In this document: positions 16,298 through 23,648 of the stretch, piece after piece
Position numbering within the stretch: position 1 is the stretch's first letter
Layout of the letters: the number at the start of each line of letters is the position of its first letter
NCBI GenBank assembly: GCA_963675625.1
Contig: OY776497.1
Location: 1,550,001 to 1,614,000 of the forward strand
DNA from: F22 sp963675625
Lineage (GTDB): Bacteria > Bacteroidota > Bacteroidia > Bacteroidales > Bacteroidaceae
Reading direction: 5' to 3'
DNA: 64,000 nt
Position numbers and translations under genes: made by a program
The notes under the pieces: model-generated
What the model saw: only the letters and a program-made list of their open reading frames with translations
Database searches by the model: none
Told to the model about the DNA's origin: nothing

Positions 16298-19078
16298 CTA
16301 TATTGTTGGTGTGTTTCTTTGTTCCAGATACTCTGTGGGCTTCATATGATAGTATGCCTTGAAGCATTTGGAGAAATAGGCAGGAGAAGCAAATCCACAT
16401 TCGTAAGCTGCTTCGTTGATGTTGTATCGTCCCGTGTGCAATAGATCTCGAGCTTTGCCTAGTCGATAATTGCGCAGCATCTCAACAGGGGTATGTCCAG
16501 TGATTTCTTTGATTTTACGATGGAGATGCCCACGACTCAGTCCCATATCCGTACTCAATCTTTCTATATTGTATTCGGCATCTTTGTAGACAAGATCCAA
16601 CTGTGCTAAAAAATCGGCCAAAAATGGGTGTTGCATATCTTCCGATAGGGTACTGGTCAGTGTATGCGTATCCCCAGCTTCTATTTTGGCTTCTATCTTT
16701 TTTCGGAATTGAGCACGTGCTTCCAGTAGACGAATGATTTTTATTTTTAAATAGTTGATATGGAATGGCTTGCGCACAAATCCTTCAGCTCCGCCTGCAA
16801 CGCCATAGATCTGTTGGCGTACATCGGATAGGGCTGTGAGTAGAATGACTGGAATATCACTGGTGTTGATATCTTCTTTTATGTGTTGACAGAGTTCATA
16901 CCCATTGAGTCGTGGCATCATGACATCGCTCAGTACCAGAGATATATTTTCTTCTCCTTTCTGAATAATCTCCAAGGCTTCAAATCCGTCAGAGGCGGTG
17001 ATTGTACGGAAGTTGGTAGACAGCTCACTATCGAGAAATTGTCGCATGTCTTCGTCATCATCGACAATCAGTAGAGTATATTGGTATTCTTTCGACAGCA
17101 GTTTCTGCTCCATGTCATCGTTGAGTACAGTCTCTACATAACTGCGTGTCGACAAACTAATTTCGTGTACATGGTCTCCTTGAATTTTTGTACGATCTCT
17201 GTGAAAACGCAATGTCATGGTGGTACCTTTATGAAGTGTACTGTCAACTGTTATATCTCCATGGTGCATCTCCATATACTCTTTGGCTAAATGTAGACCT
17301 ATGCCAGTGCTGTTGGAACTGGAGGCTGCTCGGCTGTAGAAGCGGTCGAATAGATTGGCTTGATCTTCTGTTGAGATACCGCATCCTGTATCAACCACGC
17401 GTACGATTACGTATTCTTCATCCTGTTCGATATATAGAGAGATCTGTCCTCCTTCATCTGTAAATTTTAAGGCATTAGACAATAAGTTGACCAATACTTT
17501 TTCAATCATATCTCGATCTATCCAGATGGTTGTGGCTGGCATATCGTGATAAAAGTCCAGCTTAATATGCTGTAACTGAGCCATGCGTTCAAAATAGCTC
17601 TTGACTTCGCCTACAAATTCGATAATGTTTGTTTTCTCTATATTGACTTCTTGTTTATCATTTTCTATGCGGCGGAAGTCAAGCAGTTGATTAATCACCT
17701 TCATCAGACGTCCTGCATTTTTGTGCATCAATTGGAGATCTTGTAGGATACCTGCACGATGTTCCTCGCGGATAAGACGGTCTAATGGTCCTATAATCAA
17801 ACTTAATGGCGTACGAATTTCGTGCGATATATTGGTGAAAAACTGAAGCTTTTGTGCAGTCACTTGTTCAATCTCTGCATTTAAAGCAATAAGTTTCTTA
17901 TTCTGCTGCTCTTCTCGTTTATTCTGTAGTTGTAGGGCGGTGTTGTATTTTCTGATTTTACGATTGATGATAAAAACATAGATAAATAATGAGGCAATCA
18001 CTATAAATGACAGCGTAATAGTCCATGCGGCATTTTCCAAAAAAGCGAAGTTCTTCTTCAATTTATTGCTTTTGACCAATTGATTGTGTATCCTGTGTTG
18101 GTAGCGCATCATTTGCTGTGCTTGCGAGAGGAGTCCACGCGCCATGCGGGCATCTACGATACCTGATGATAAGACTATTTTTTTAGCAACACTGTCGCCA
18201 CGCAAGAGAGCGAGTGTCGTTTGAGCGATTTCGTTGGCTCCAGTAGGGTATAAGAAGGATACATTAATTGCCCCTTCAGCCACGGCGTCTAGTCCTGCAC
18301 CAGGAGTAGCATCCACTCCCACCACAATAGGGCGTTTTTTGTCTAGGGCGTGTATCTGATTGAGCCTTTTGCGTACAGCAATGGCCATCATGTCATTTTG
18401 ACTATAGACAATATCTACATTGTCCAATCGTTCTAGGTTGTTTACATTCTTCTGGGCGACTTCATAGATCCAATCTCCATCCATCTGACGATAGTGTAGA
18501 TCTTTGCGTGTTTTGATGGCATCTATAAATCCTTGGTGTCTTTCTTGAGCTGGTGAAGAACTGCGTAGACCCCAAACTTCAAGTAAAGTGGCATTGGGGG
18601 GAGCTATTTCTGTGATGTATTTTCCTGCTTCTCGACCAATAGCATAATTGTCTGCACCAATAAATGTCGAGTATTGATCGGAATTTATCTTACGATCCGT
18701 GATGATTGTGGGGATGCCTGATTGATAAGCCTTTTCTGCGATAGCCGTCAGCGGAGCTGCCGCTAAAGGGGAAATGATCAGCACATCAACGTGGGCATCA
18801 ATCAATTCTTGTATTTGCTTTTTCTGTAGTGTTGAATCGTTTTGAGCGGCTTTCACAATCAACTCTATGCTGTCATGTGGGGTAAACTCCACTTGAAGTT
18901 CCCGTAGCATCGTGCGTCGCCAAGCATCGTCCAAAGAGCATTGAGACAGGCCGATGCGATAGACTTTTTGATTCGGTGTGTGAGCACACCCAGCTAGGCC
19001 TAATAACAGCGTTATTAGAGTGAGCTGAATAAACATGCGAGATGTTTTATATAAGGGCGATTTAAGATAGTGGGCCAT
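16298..19078 (-). CDS. Hybrid two-component system regulator with periplasmic sugar-binding domain (BT1754-like)
   Basis: One 926-residue chain joins five parts. An N-terminal signal/anchor ends in LAGC (C31). A periplasmic ribose-binding-protein-like sensor covers about 38-320, followed by a membrane helix at about 352-371. The histidine kinase follows (NISHEIRTPLS, H419; ATPase domain about 515-625). Then comes a receiver (VLSDVMMP, D718) and an AraC-type DNA-binding domain (about 830-920). In B. thetaiotaomicron the comparable BT1754 senses fructose and controls the fructan locus. Location beside GH32, transporter and fructokinase supports the same role. The own promoter is TATATTTG at 19105-19112. 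Confidence 0.93.
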   Translation of the reverse strand: MAHYLKSPLYKTSRMFIQLTLITLLLGLAGCAHTPNQKVYRIGLSQCSLDDAWRRTMLRELQVEFTPHDSIELIVKAAQNDSTLQKKQIQELIDAHVDVLIISPLAAAPLTAIAEKAYQSGIPTIITDRKINSDQYSTFIGADNYAIGREAGKYITEIAPPNATLLEVWGLRSSSPAQERHQGFIDAIKTRKDLHYRQMDGDWIYEVAQKNVNNLERLDNVDIVYSQNDMMAIAVRKRLNQIHALDKKRPIVVGVDATPGAGLDAVAEGAINVSFLYPTGANEIAQTTLALLRGDSVAKKIVLSSGIVDARMARGLLSQAQQMMRYQHRIHNQLVKSNKLKKNFAFLENAAWTITLSFIVIASLFIYVFIINRKIRKYNTALQLQNKREEQQNKKLIALNAEIEQVTAQKLQFFTNISHEIRTPLSLIIGPLDRLIREEHRAGILQDLQLMHKNAGRLMKVINQLLDFRRIENDKQEVNIEKTNIIEFVGEVKSYFERMAQLQHIKLDFYHDMPATTIWIDRDMIEKVLVNLLSNALKFTDEGGQISLYIEQDEEYVIVRVVDTGCGISTEDQANLFDRFYSRAASSSNSTGIGLHLAKEYMEMHHGDITVDSTLHKGTTMTLRFHRDRTKIQGDHVHEISLSTRSYVETVLNDDMEQKLLSKEYQYTLLIVDDDEDMRQFLDSELSTNFRTITASDGFEALEIIQKGEENISLVLSDVMMPRLNGYELCQHIKEDINTSDIPVILLTALSDVRQQIYGVAGGAEGFVRKPFHINYLKIKIIRLLEARAQFRKKIEAKIEAGDTHTLTSTLSEDMQHPFLADFLAQLDLVYKDAEYNIERLSTDMGLSRGHLHRKIKEITGHTPVEMLRNYRLGKARDLLHTGRYNINEAAYECGFASPAYFSKCFKAYYHMKPTEYLEQRNTPTI

Positions 19079-19104
19079 AGGATATACAGGCTATTGTTGC
19101 TCTA

Positions 19105-19112
19105 CAAATATA
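19105..19112 (-). promoter_or_regulatory. -7 promoter box TATATTTG of the hybrid sensor gene
   Basis: The minus strand reads TATATTTG 27 bp before the start codon, matching the Bacteroidetes -7 box. Confidence 0.6.
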
Positions 19113-19133
19113 CGTAAAATCTACCGATTAAAC

Positions 19134-19173
19134 AATAAAAAAGGACTTACCGAAGTACTTCGGTAAGCCCTTT
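19134..19173 (-). terminator. Terminator of the queuosine operon
   Basis: A perfect 22-bp palindrome (19146-19167, core ACCGAAGTACTTCGGT) is extended by flanking pairs with one mismatch. On the minus strand it is followed by six T (A run at 19137-19142). It lies downstream of folE, the last gene of the operon, past the 23-bp repeats. Confidence 0.75.
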
Positions 19174-19220
19174 ATATATTAGATGGTATTGCTGTACTAT
19201 ATTGTGTCCTATATGCTACA

Positions 19221-19289
19221 CATGTGTAGTAAGTCCTACTTATCATGTGTAGTAGATTATGCTTATCATGTAGAGTAGGTCCTACTTAT
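19221..19289. repeat. Three tandem 23-bp repeats downstream of folE
   Basis: Copies lie at 19221-19243, 19244-19266 and 19267-19289. Each begins CATGT and ends CTTAT; the first and third share GTCCTACTTAT, the second diverges in its middle. Just before copy 1 is the 14-bp palindrome CTACACATGTGTAG. They lie between the folE stop and the operon terminator, so they should be transcribed. Confidence 0.8.
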
Positions 19290-19328
19290 TGTGATAAGCA
19301 CATCATTACTTGTAGTACAATACCGTGC

Positions 19329-19922
19329 TTATTTATTATTGCGGTCAATCATATCGTAGAATTCATCGCGCACACTCTTGTCTGTGCCAAAGGCACCACG
19401 CAAGTGTGTTGTGGTCATTTTGCCTTGCTTCTTCACCCCGCGCATTTCTTTGCATAGGTGTTCAGCACGTAGACAAATGGCCATGCCATACGGAGGATAT
19501 TCAGTGCCTAAGGCTTCTTCAATTTCCTTGATAATATCATGACCAAGGCGTTCTTGAATTTGCATGCGCGCTGCACAGTAGTCAACCATACGCGCAATCT
19601 TAGACAAACCTAAGATTTTACCTTTAGGATGAGGAATATAAGCAAACCAATAGTCCCCAAAGAAGGGCATATTGTGGTGCTCACACATAGAGTAGAAAGA
19701 GCCACTATCCAAGACCATTGTATCATATGTGATGCCATCTTGGCCATTGTCGAAAGTAGTCAGATGAGGCTTTTTTTCTTCGTTATAACCACGATAGATT
19801 TCCTTCCACATCTTGACGATGCGGTGAGGAGTATCTACTAATCCTGCGCGGTTGGGATCTTCTCCGATATATTCGAGCAGTTCACGTACGCATGCTTCAG
19901 CTTCTTCTTGAGTCTTTATCAT
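19329..19922 (-). CDS. folE: GTP cyclohydrolase I
   Basis: The enzyme converts GTP to dihydroneopterin triphosphate, the first step of both folate and queuosine synthesis. SMCEHHNMPFFG carries two zinc ligands and AEHLC the third; the H-L-R-G-A segment near the end is typical. The frame extends to 19964, but the ATG at 19922 overlaps the queE stop as ATGA, the usual coupled arrangement, and gives 197 residues, normal for the family. It is the last gene of the que operon, which suggests it feeds QueD. Confidence 0.95.
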   Translation of the reverse strand: MIKTQEEAEACVRELLEYIGEDPNRAGLVDTPHRIVKMWKEIYRGYNEEKKPHLTTFDNGQDGITYDTMVLDSGSFYSMCEHHNMPFFGDYWFAYIPHPKGKILGLSKIARMVDYCAARMQIQERLGHDIIKEIEEALGTEYPPYGMAICLRAEHLCKEMRGVKKQGKMTTTHLRGAFGTDKSVRDEFYDMIDRNNK

Positions 19923-20461
19923 CTGATGTCTAATAGTTTGTGGGTCTGTAAAGACAGGCGCCATGTTGGATGTTGTTTGATATATTCAATCACCTCTTCC
20001 GTGTTCTGCATTGAGCAAGGTTGCAAGAAAAAGGATGATGCAGGATATTCTAGCCAAGGCGATGGGTCTTGACCTTCGTAGACAAGCTTGAGTTCATCAG
20101 CGCGAGGTAAGACAACTTCTTTGTATTTAGGACTGACTGTGATCCAATCCAACCCATCAGGAAGTAGTCGCGTGCCGTTGGTCTCTATATGTAAGATAAA
20201 GTCCTTGGCTTTTAACGCATTGACTAATGCTTGGTCAAGCTGTAGGGCTGGTTCACCTCCTGTAAAACAGATACGCTTACAAGGGTATTGACTCACTGCT
20301 TCGATAATTTCATCATCGGTCATTTCTTGACCAGCTTCGTGAGCTGTATCGCAGAAGCTGCATGCAAGATTGCACCCCGAAAAGCGTACAAATACAATAG
20401 GAGTACCTGTCCATGCTCCCTCGCCTTGGAGAGAGTAGAATATTTCGTTGACTTTCTTCAT
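19919..20461 (-). CDS. queE: 7-carboxy-7-deazaguanine synthase (radical SAM)
   Basis: The 180-residue protein contains SGCNLACSFCDTA with the radical-SAM cluster motif CX3CX2C at C30, C34 and C37. The N-terminus YSLQGEGAWTGTPIVFVRFSG is typical of QueE. It converts 6-carboxytetrahydropterin, the QueD product, into 7-carboxy-7-deazaguanine. Its start overlaps the queD stop (TAATG) and its end overlaps folE (ATGA). Confidence 0.95.
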   Translation of the reverse strand: MKKVNEIFYSLQGEGAWTGTPIVFVRFSGCNLACSFCDTAHEAGQEMTDDEIIEAVSQYPCKRICFTGGEPALQLDQALVNALKAKDFILHIETNGTRLLPDGLDWITVSPKYKEVVLPRADELKLVYEGQDPSPWLEYPASSFFLQPCSMQNTEEVIEYIKQHPTWRLSLQTHKLLDIR

Positions 20462-20796
20462 TATTCGTCTTTCGCGTAAATGGCCGTATTGCCTTCGCTT
20501 TCTTGTACTTCCACTTTGTAGCAGTAAGGTACCTGATCACATACCCATTTGGCAATATTTTCTGCTGTTGGGTTAAAAGGAAGTACTTCGTTCAGGTTTT
20601 TATGGTCTAGTTTCCCGTGTACAGCATTTTTGATGTGCTTAAAGTCCACGAGCATGCCCGATTCGTTTAGTGTCTCGTTTTTGCAATATACGGTAATAAT
20701 CCAATTGTGCCCATGCATGTTGGTGCATTTGCTTTCATATGGGAGATCTAGGTGATGGCAAGCGGCGATCTCCATGCGCTTTGAGATGTAATACAT
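20461..20796 (-). CDS. queD: 6-carboxy-5,6,7,8-tetrahydropterin synthase
   Basis: This 111-residue member of the PTPS fold has a catalytic cysteine in ESKCTNMHGHNW (C24) and zinc-binding histidines at H14 or H15, H28 and H30. It converts dihydroneopterin triphosphate to 6-carboxytetrahydropterin, using the FolE product. It lies 46 bp after queF and overlaps queE by one base. Confidence 0.95.
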   Translation of the reverse strand: MYYISKRMEIAACHHLDLPYESKCTNMHGHNWIITVYCKNETLNESGMLVDFKHIKNAVHGKLDHKNLNEVLPFNPTAENIAKWVCDQVPYCYKVEVQESEGNTAIYAKDE

Positions 20797-20842
20797 ACTA
20801 TGTCTCGTTTAGGGATATAGTGATTGATTTTGATGCACGAGA

Positions 20843-21304
20843 TTACTCGTGACGAGATAGTCTATCCATGGCCATTTGCTCAAAACGAGTACCTGGGCGT
20901 CCATAGTTACAGAAAGGATAGATCGAGATGCCACCACGTGGGGTGAAAATACCTGTGACCTCGATATAACGAGGATTCATTAATTTAATAAGGTCTTTCA
21001 TGATGATGTTGACACAGTCTTCATGAAAAGCACCGTGATTGCGGAAAGAGAAAAGGTATAATTTTAGGGCCTTACTTTCCACCATCTTGATATCTGGGAT
21101 ATAACTGATACGAATTTCTGCAAAATCAGGTTGTCCTGTAATAGGGCAAAGACTTGTAAATTCTGGACAGTTAAAGCGTACCCAATAATCGTTTTCTGGG
21201 TGCTTGTTTGTGAATGCTTCCAGAACTTCTGGTGCATAATCATCTTTATAAACTGTCGCACCACCAAGGTGAGATAGTTCCTTCTTTAGTTCTTGATCTG
21301 ACAT
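20843..21304 (-). CDS. queF: preQ0 reductase (NADPH-dependent, type I)
   Basis: This 153-residue short QueF reduces preQ0 to preQ1. The catalytic cysteine lies in EFTSLCPITGQPDF (C53). The FRNHGAFHEDCVN segment carries conserved substrate-binding residues. The length fits the unimodular type I enzyme rather than the two-domain E. coli form. It starts 19 bp after queC in the same operon. Confidence 0.95.
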   Translation of the reverse strand: MSDQELKKELSHLGGATVYKDDYAPEVLEAFTNKHPENDYWVRFNCPEFTSLCPITGQPDFAEIRISYIPDIKMVESKALKLYLFSFRNHGAFHEDCVNIIMKDLIKLMNPRYIEVTGIFTPRGGISIYPFCNYGRPGTRFEQMAMDRLSRHE

Positions 21305-21323
21305 ACAACGTGTTGGTTTAAGT

Positions 21324-21992
21324 TTACTTTTGCTTGGCTGCTTTTAGGGCTTCATATTTGGCCAAAGAGTCGTTGCGTAGACGGCATGATGGGCAATGGC
21401 CACAACCAGCTGCTGGGATACCGTTGTAACAAGTCAAAGTTTGATTTTTGACAATCTCTAAAACGCCTAGTTTATCGGCCATTTCCCAAGTTTCCACTTT
21501 GTCTTTCCACATCAATGGAGTATGGACAACAAACTGTTCGTCCATCGCTAAGTTAATGGTTACATTGAGACTCTTGATAAAGGTGTCGCGACAGTCTGGA
21601 TAGCCACTAAAGTCGGTTTGAGAAACTCCTGTAATAAGGTGCATGGCATCGTGTTCGCGAGCGAAAACTGCGGCAATACTTAAGAAAAATAAGTTACGAC
21701 CTGGTACAAAAGTATTTGGGTAAGAATCTTCTGGCTTTACTTGGTCCATTGTGATAGAAGTATCAGTCAATGAACTGGTGCCTACTTTGCTAATGAATTG
21801 TCCGTCCATCACTTGGAAGTCCACTCCAGCATTTTTGGCAATTTTTTCGGCCAATTCAATTTCTAAAGCGTGCTTTTGCCCGTATGAGAAACCTAGGGCA
21901 TACACTTTCTTGAAATTCTTAAGTGCCCAGAATAGGCATGTTGTAGAATCTTGTCCCCCACTAAAGAGGACAACTGCTGTTTCTTTGTTCAT
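21324..21992 (-). CDS. queC: 7-cyano-7-deazaguanine (preQ0) synthase
   Basis: This 222-residue ATP-dependent enzyme converts 7-carboxy-7-deazaguanine to preQ0. The PP-loop SGGQDS is at residues 11-16. The C-terminal cysteines in GCGHCPSCRLR, with an upstream cysteine in LTCYNG, form the zinc site. It is the first gene of the operon and its start codon lies 3 nt beyond a preQ1-I-like riboswitch. Confidence 0.96.
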   Translation of the reverse strand: MNKETAVVLFSGGQDSTTCLFWALKNFKKVYALGFSYGQKHALEIELAEKIAKNAGVDFQVMDGQFISKVGTSSLTDTSITMDQVKPEDSYPNTFVPGRNLFFLSIAAVFAREHDAMHLITGVSQTDFSGYPDCRDTFIKSLNVTINLAMDEQFVVHTPLMWKDKVETWEMADKLGVLEIVKNQTLTCYNGIPAAGCGHCPSCRLRNDSLAKYEALKAAKQK

Positions 21993-21995
21993 ATT

Positions 21996-22029
21996 CTTGT
22001 TTTTTTACCGTGGTGTTCAAGCACACGGG
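21996..22029 (-). ncRNA. preQ1-I riboswitch in the queC leader
   Basis: The minus-strand RNA has stem P1 CCGTG/CACGG enclosing an 11-nt loop TGCTTGAACAC, then an A-rich tail TAAAAAAACAAG. Loop CTTG pairs with tail CAAG to form a four-base pseudoknot. The ACAC before the 3' half of P1 and the A-rich tail match the small class I preQ1 aptamers known from queC leaders. The pseudoknot tail ends 3 nt before the ATG, so ligand binding would hide the ribosome entry region. Function is inferred from structure and gene context. Confidence 0.85.
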
Positions 22030-22055
22030 ATTCATCGATAAAATAATCGAGCCTG

Positions 22056-22063
22056 CAAATATA
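22056..22063 (-). promoter_or_regulatory. -7 promoter box TATATTTG of the queuosine operon
   Basis: The minus strand reads TATATTTGC about 27 bp upstream of the aptamer. The implied transcript would start near 22049 and include the whole riboswitch. Confidence 0.65.
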
Positions 22064-22120
22064 GCTGTTTCTTAGAACATTCTTTAATGAATGGCTTGTT
22101 TTTTAACGTAGTTTTATATT

Positions 22121-22822
22121 TTAACGGGCAAGATATTCATTAATCAGCTTCTGCATCCCTTCCGAAGCCCCCATTTGTAGCTGCTTGACTTGATAACCTG
22201 CTGGCGTCTGTACTTCTTTGGGATCTATCAGAAAAATGGGTGCTTGGTTGGGCACGAAGTGGATGAGGCTTGCTGCTGGATAAACATTTAGGGAAGTGCC
22301 AATAATAAGGAATATATCGGCTTGCTGTGTCAAAGCAATGGCATCATCCAGTCTTGGCACAGATTCTCCAAACCATACAATAAATGGCCTGATTTGACTC
22401 CCATCCGCAGCTGTATCTCCTATGCTGACTTCATACTCATCGGGGGTGAGTTCTTGGATGTAGCGTGGATCGTTGGGGGTGTAACTGCTGCACACTTTAG
22501 TGAGCTCTCCATGGAGGTGAACTACGTGAGAACTGCCAGCTCGTTCGTGAAGATTGTCTATATTTTGTGTGATGACAGACACTTTGTATTGTGTCTCAAG
22601 AGTGGCTAGAAGTTGATGACCTAGATTGGGTGAGACATCAACCAACTGTTTGCGACGTGCATTATAAAATGCTGTGACTAACGCAGGATCAGCATGCCAT
22701 CCTTCAGGGGTAGCCACTTGATTTACAGGGTATTTATCCCATAATCCACCCGCATCTCTAAAGGTGCTCATTCCGCTTTCGGCACTCATGCCAGCACCAG
22801 TTAATACGACAATATGTTTCAT
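22121..22822 (-). CDS. cobB: Sirtuin-type NAD-dependent protein deacylase
   Basis: The 233-residue Sir2 fold protein has the NAD motif GAGMSAESGMSTFRD (9-23), ITQNIDNLH (84-92), the catalytic His in HLHG (H104) and GTSLNVYPA (175-183). Y53-x-x-R56 in FYNARR fits the class III sirtuin pattern linked to removal of succinyl/malonyl groups. Only one cysteine (C111) is present in the zinc-module region, so the usual CxxC...CxxC zinc site is missing. It is a single-gene unit with a TACCTTTG promoter box at 22853-22860. Confidence 0.9.
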   Translation of the reverse strand: MKHIVVLTGAGMSAESGMSTFRDAGGLWDKYPVNQVATPEGWHADPALVTAFYNARRKQLVDVSPNLGHQLLATLETQYKVSVITQNIDNLHERAGSSHVVHLHGELTKVCSSYTPNDPRYIQELTPDEYEVSIGDTAADGSQIRPFIVWFGESVPRLDDAIALTQQADIFLIIGTSLNVYPAASLIHFVPNQAPIFLIDPKEVQTPAGYQVKQLQMGASEGMQKLINEYLAR

Positions 22823-22852
22823 AATCAGGGTGTTTTGTTACGCTTTCTCCCA

Positions 22853-22860
22853 CAAAGGTA
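22853..22860 (-). promoter_or_regulatory. -7 promoter box TACCTTTG of the sirtuin gene
   Basis: The minus strand reads TACCTTTG 31 bp before the sirtuin start, matching the Bacteroidetes -7 box. Confidence 0.55.
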
Positions 22861-22934
22861 GTTGAATTAGGGGAATCTTAACGCTATTTCAGAAAAAAAC
22901 AGGGCCAAGAGACACGTTATTAAAAGGAAAAGCC

Positions 22935-22942
22935 TATTTTTG
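22935..22942 (+). promoter_or_regulatory. -7 promoter box TATTTTTG of the first FKBP gene
   Basis: TATTTTTG lies 41 bp before the ATG at 22984 and matches TAnnTTTG. Confidence 0.5.
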
Positions 22943-22983
22943 TGGTCAAACAATACATGTATTAATCCAATAATCAAAGAAAA

Positions 22984-23571
22984 ATGGACAAATTAAGTTA
23001 TGCTTTGGGCCTAGGACTTGGCCAACAGTTGAAGAGTATGGACCTTGCAGGAACTCTTAATGTTGAGGACTTTGCTCAAGCGGTAACCGATATTTTAGAA
23101 GATAAGCAGATTGCTTTTTCTCACGAAGAAGCACAAGCATTAGTGAATGCTTACTTTCAAGAAGTAGCTGAAAAGAAAACAGCAGAAGCGAAAGCATCTA
23201 GCGAAGCATTCCTTGCTGAAAATGCAAATCGTGCAGGCGTGCAAACAACTGAGTCTGGTCTTCAATACGAAATCATCCAAGAAGGTACAGGTAAGAAGCC
23301 ATCTGCAGATAATCAAGTGAAGGTACATTATGAAGGTACACTGGTAGATGGTACTTTGTTTGATAGCTCTATCAAACGTGGGGAACCTGTTACATTTGGT
23401 GTGACTCAAGTAATCCCAGGATGGGTAGAAGGTCTTCAGTTGATGTCTGAAGGAGCTAAGTACAAATTCTATATCCCTTCTGATCTTGGTTATGGTGCAC
23501 AAGGTGCAGGTGAGATGATTCCTCCTCACAGTGCATTGGTGTTCGAAGTTGAACTTATCGAAGTACTATAA
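22984..23571 (+). CDS. FKBP-type peptidyl-prolyl isomerase, cytoplasmic
   Basis: This 195-residue protein has an FKBP N-terminal dimerisation-type domain (LSYALGLGLGQQLKS, residues 4-18) linked by a helix to a C-terminal FKBP domain (VKVHYEGTLVDGTLFDSS; GWVEGLQLM). There is no signal peptide or lipobox, so it should stay in the cytoplasm. It resembles FklB/Mip-type isomerases, which assist folding at proline bonds. A related lipoprotein follows directly. Confidence 0.9.
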   Translation: MDKLSYALGLGLGQQLKSMDLAGTLNVEDFAQAVTDILEDKQIAFSHEEAQALVNAYFQEVAEKKTAEAKASSEAFLAENANRAGVQTTESGLQYEIIQEGTGKKPSADNQVKVHYEGTLVDGTLFDSSIKRGEPVTFGVTQVIPGWVEGLQLMSEGAKYKFYIPSDLGYGAQGAGEMIPPHSALVFEVELIEVL

Positions 23572-23583
23572 TTATAAATGACT

Positions 23584-23612
23584 CCCGCTACTAGCGTAAG
23601 CTTGGTAGCGGG
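23584..23612 (+). terminator. Hairpin after the first FKBP gene
   Basis: CCCGCTAC pairs with GTAGCGGG across a 13-nt loop, 12 bp after the stop. The following sequence is only mildly T-rich, so termination may be partial. Confidence 0.55.
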
Positions 23613-23648
23613 CGTTCTTATTTGAATTGAATCATATTCTATAAATCC

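Noticed and set aside
19221..19289. CRISPR array
   Set aside because: The repeats are adjacent with no spacers, only three copies, and no cas genes are near.
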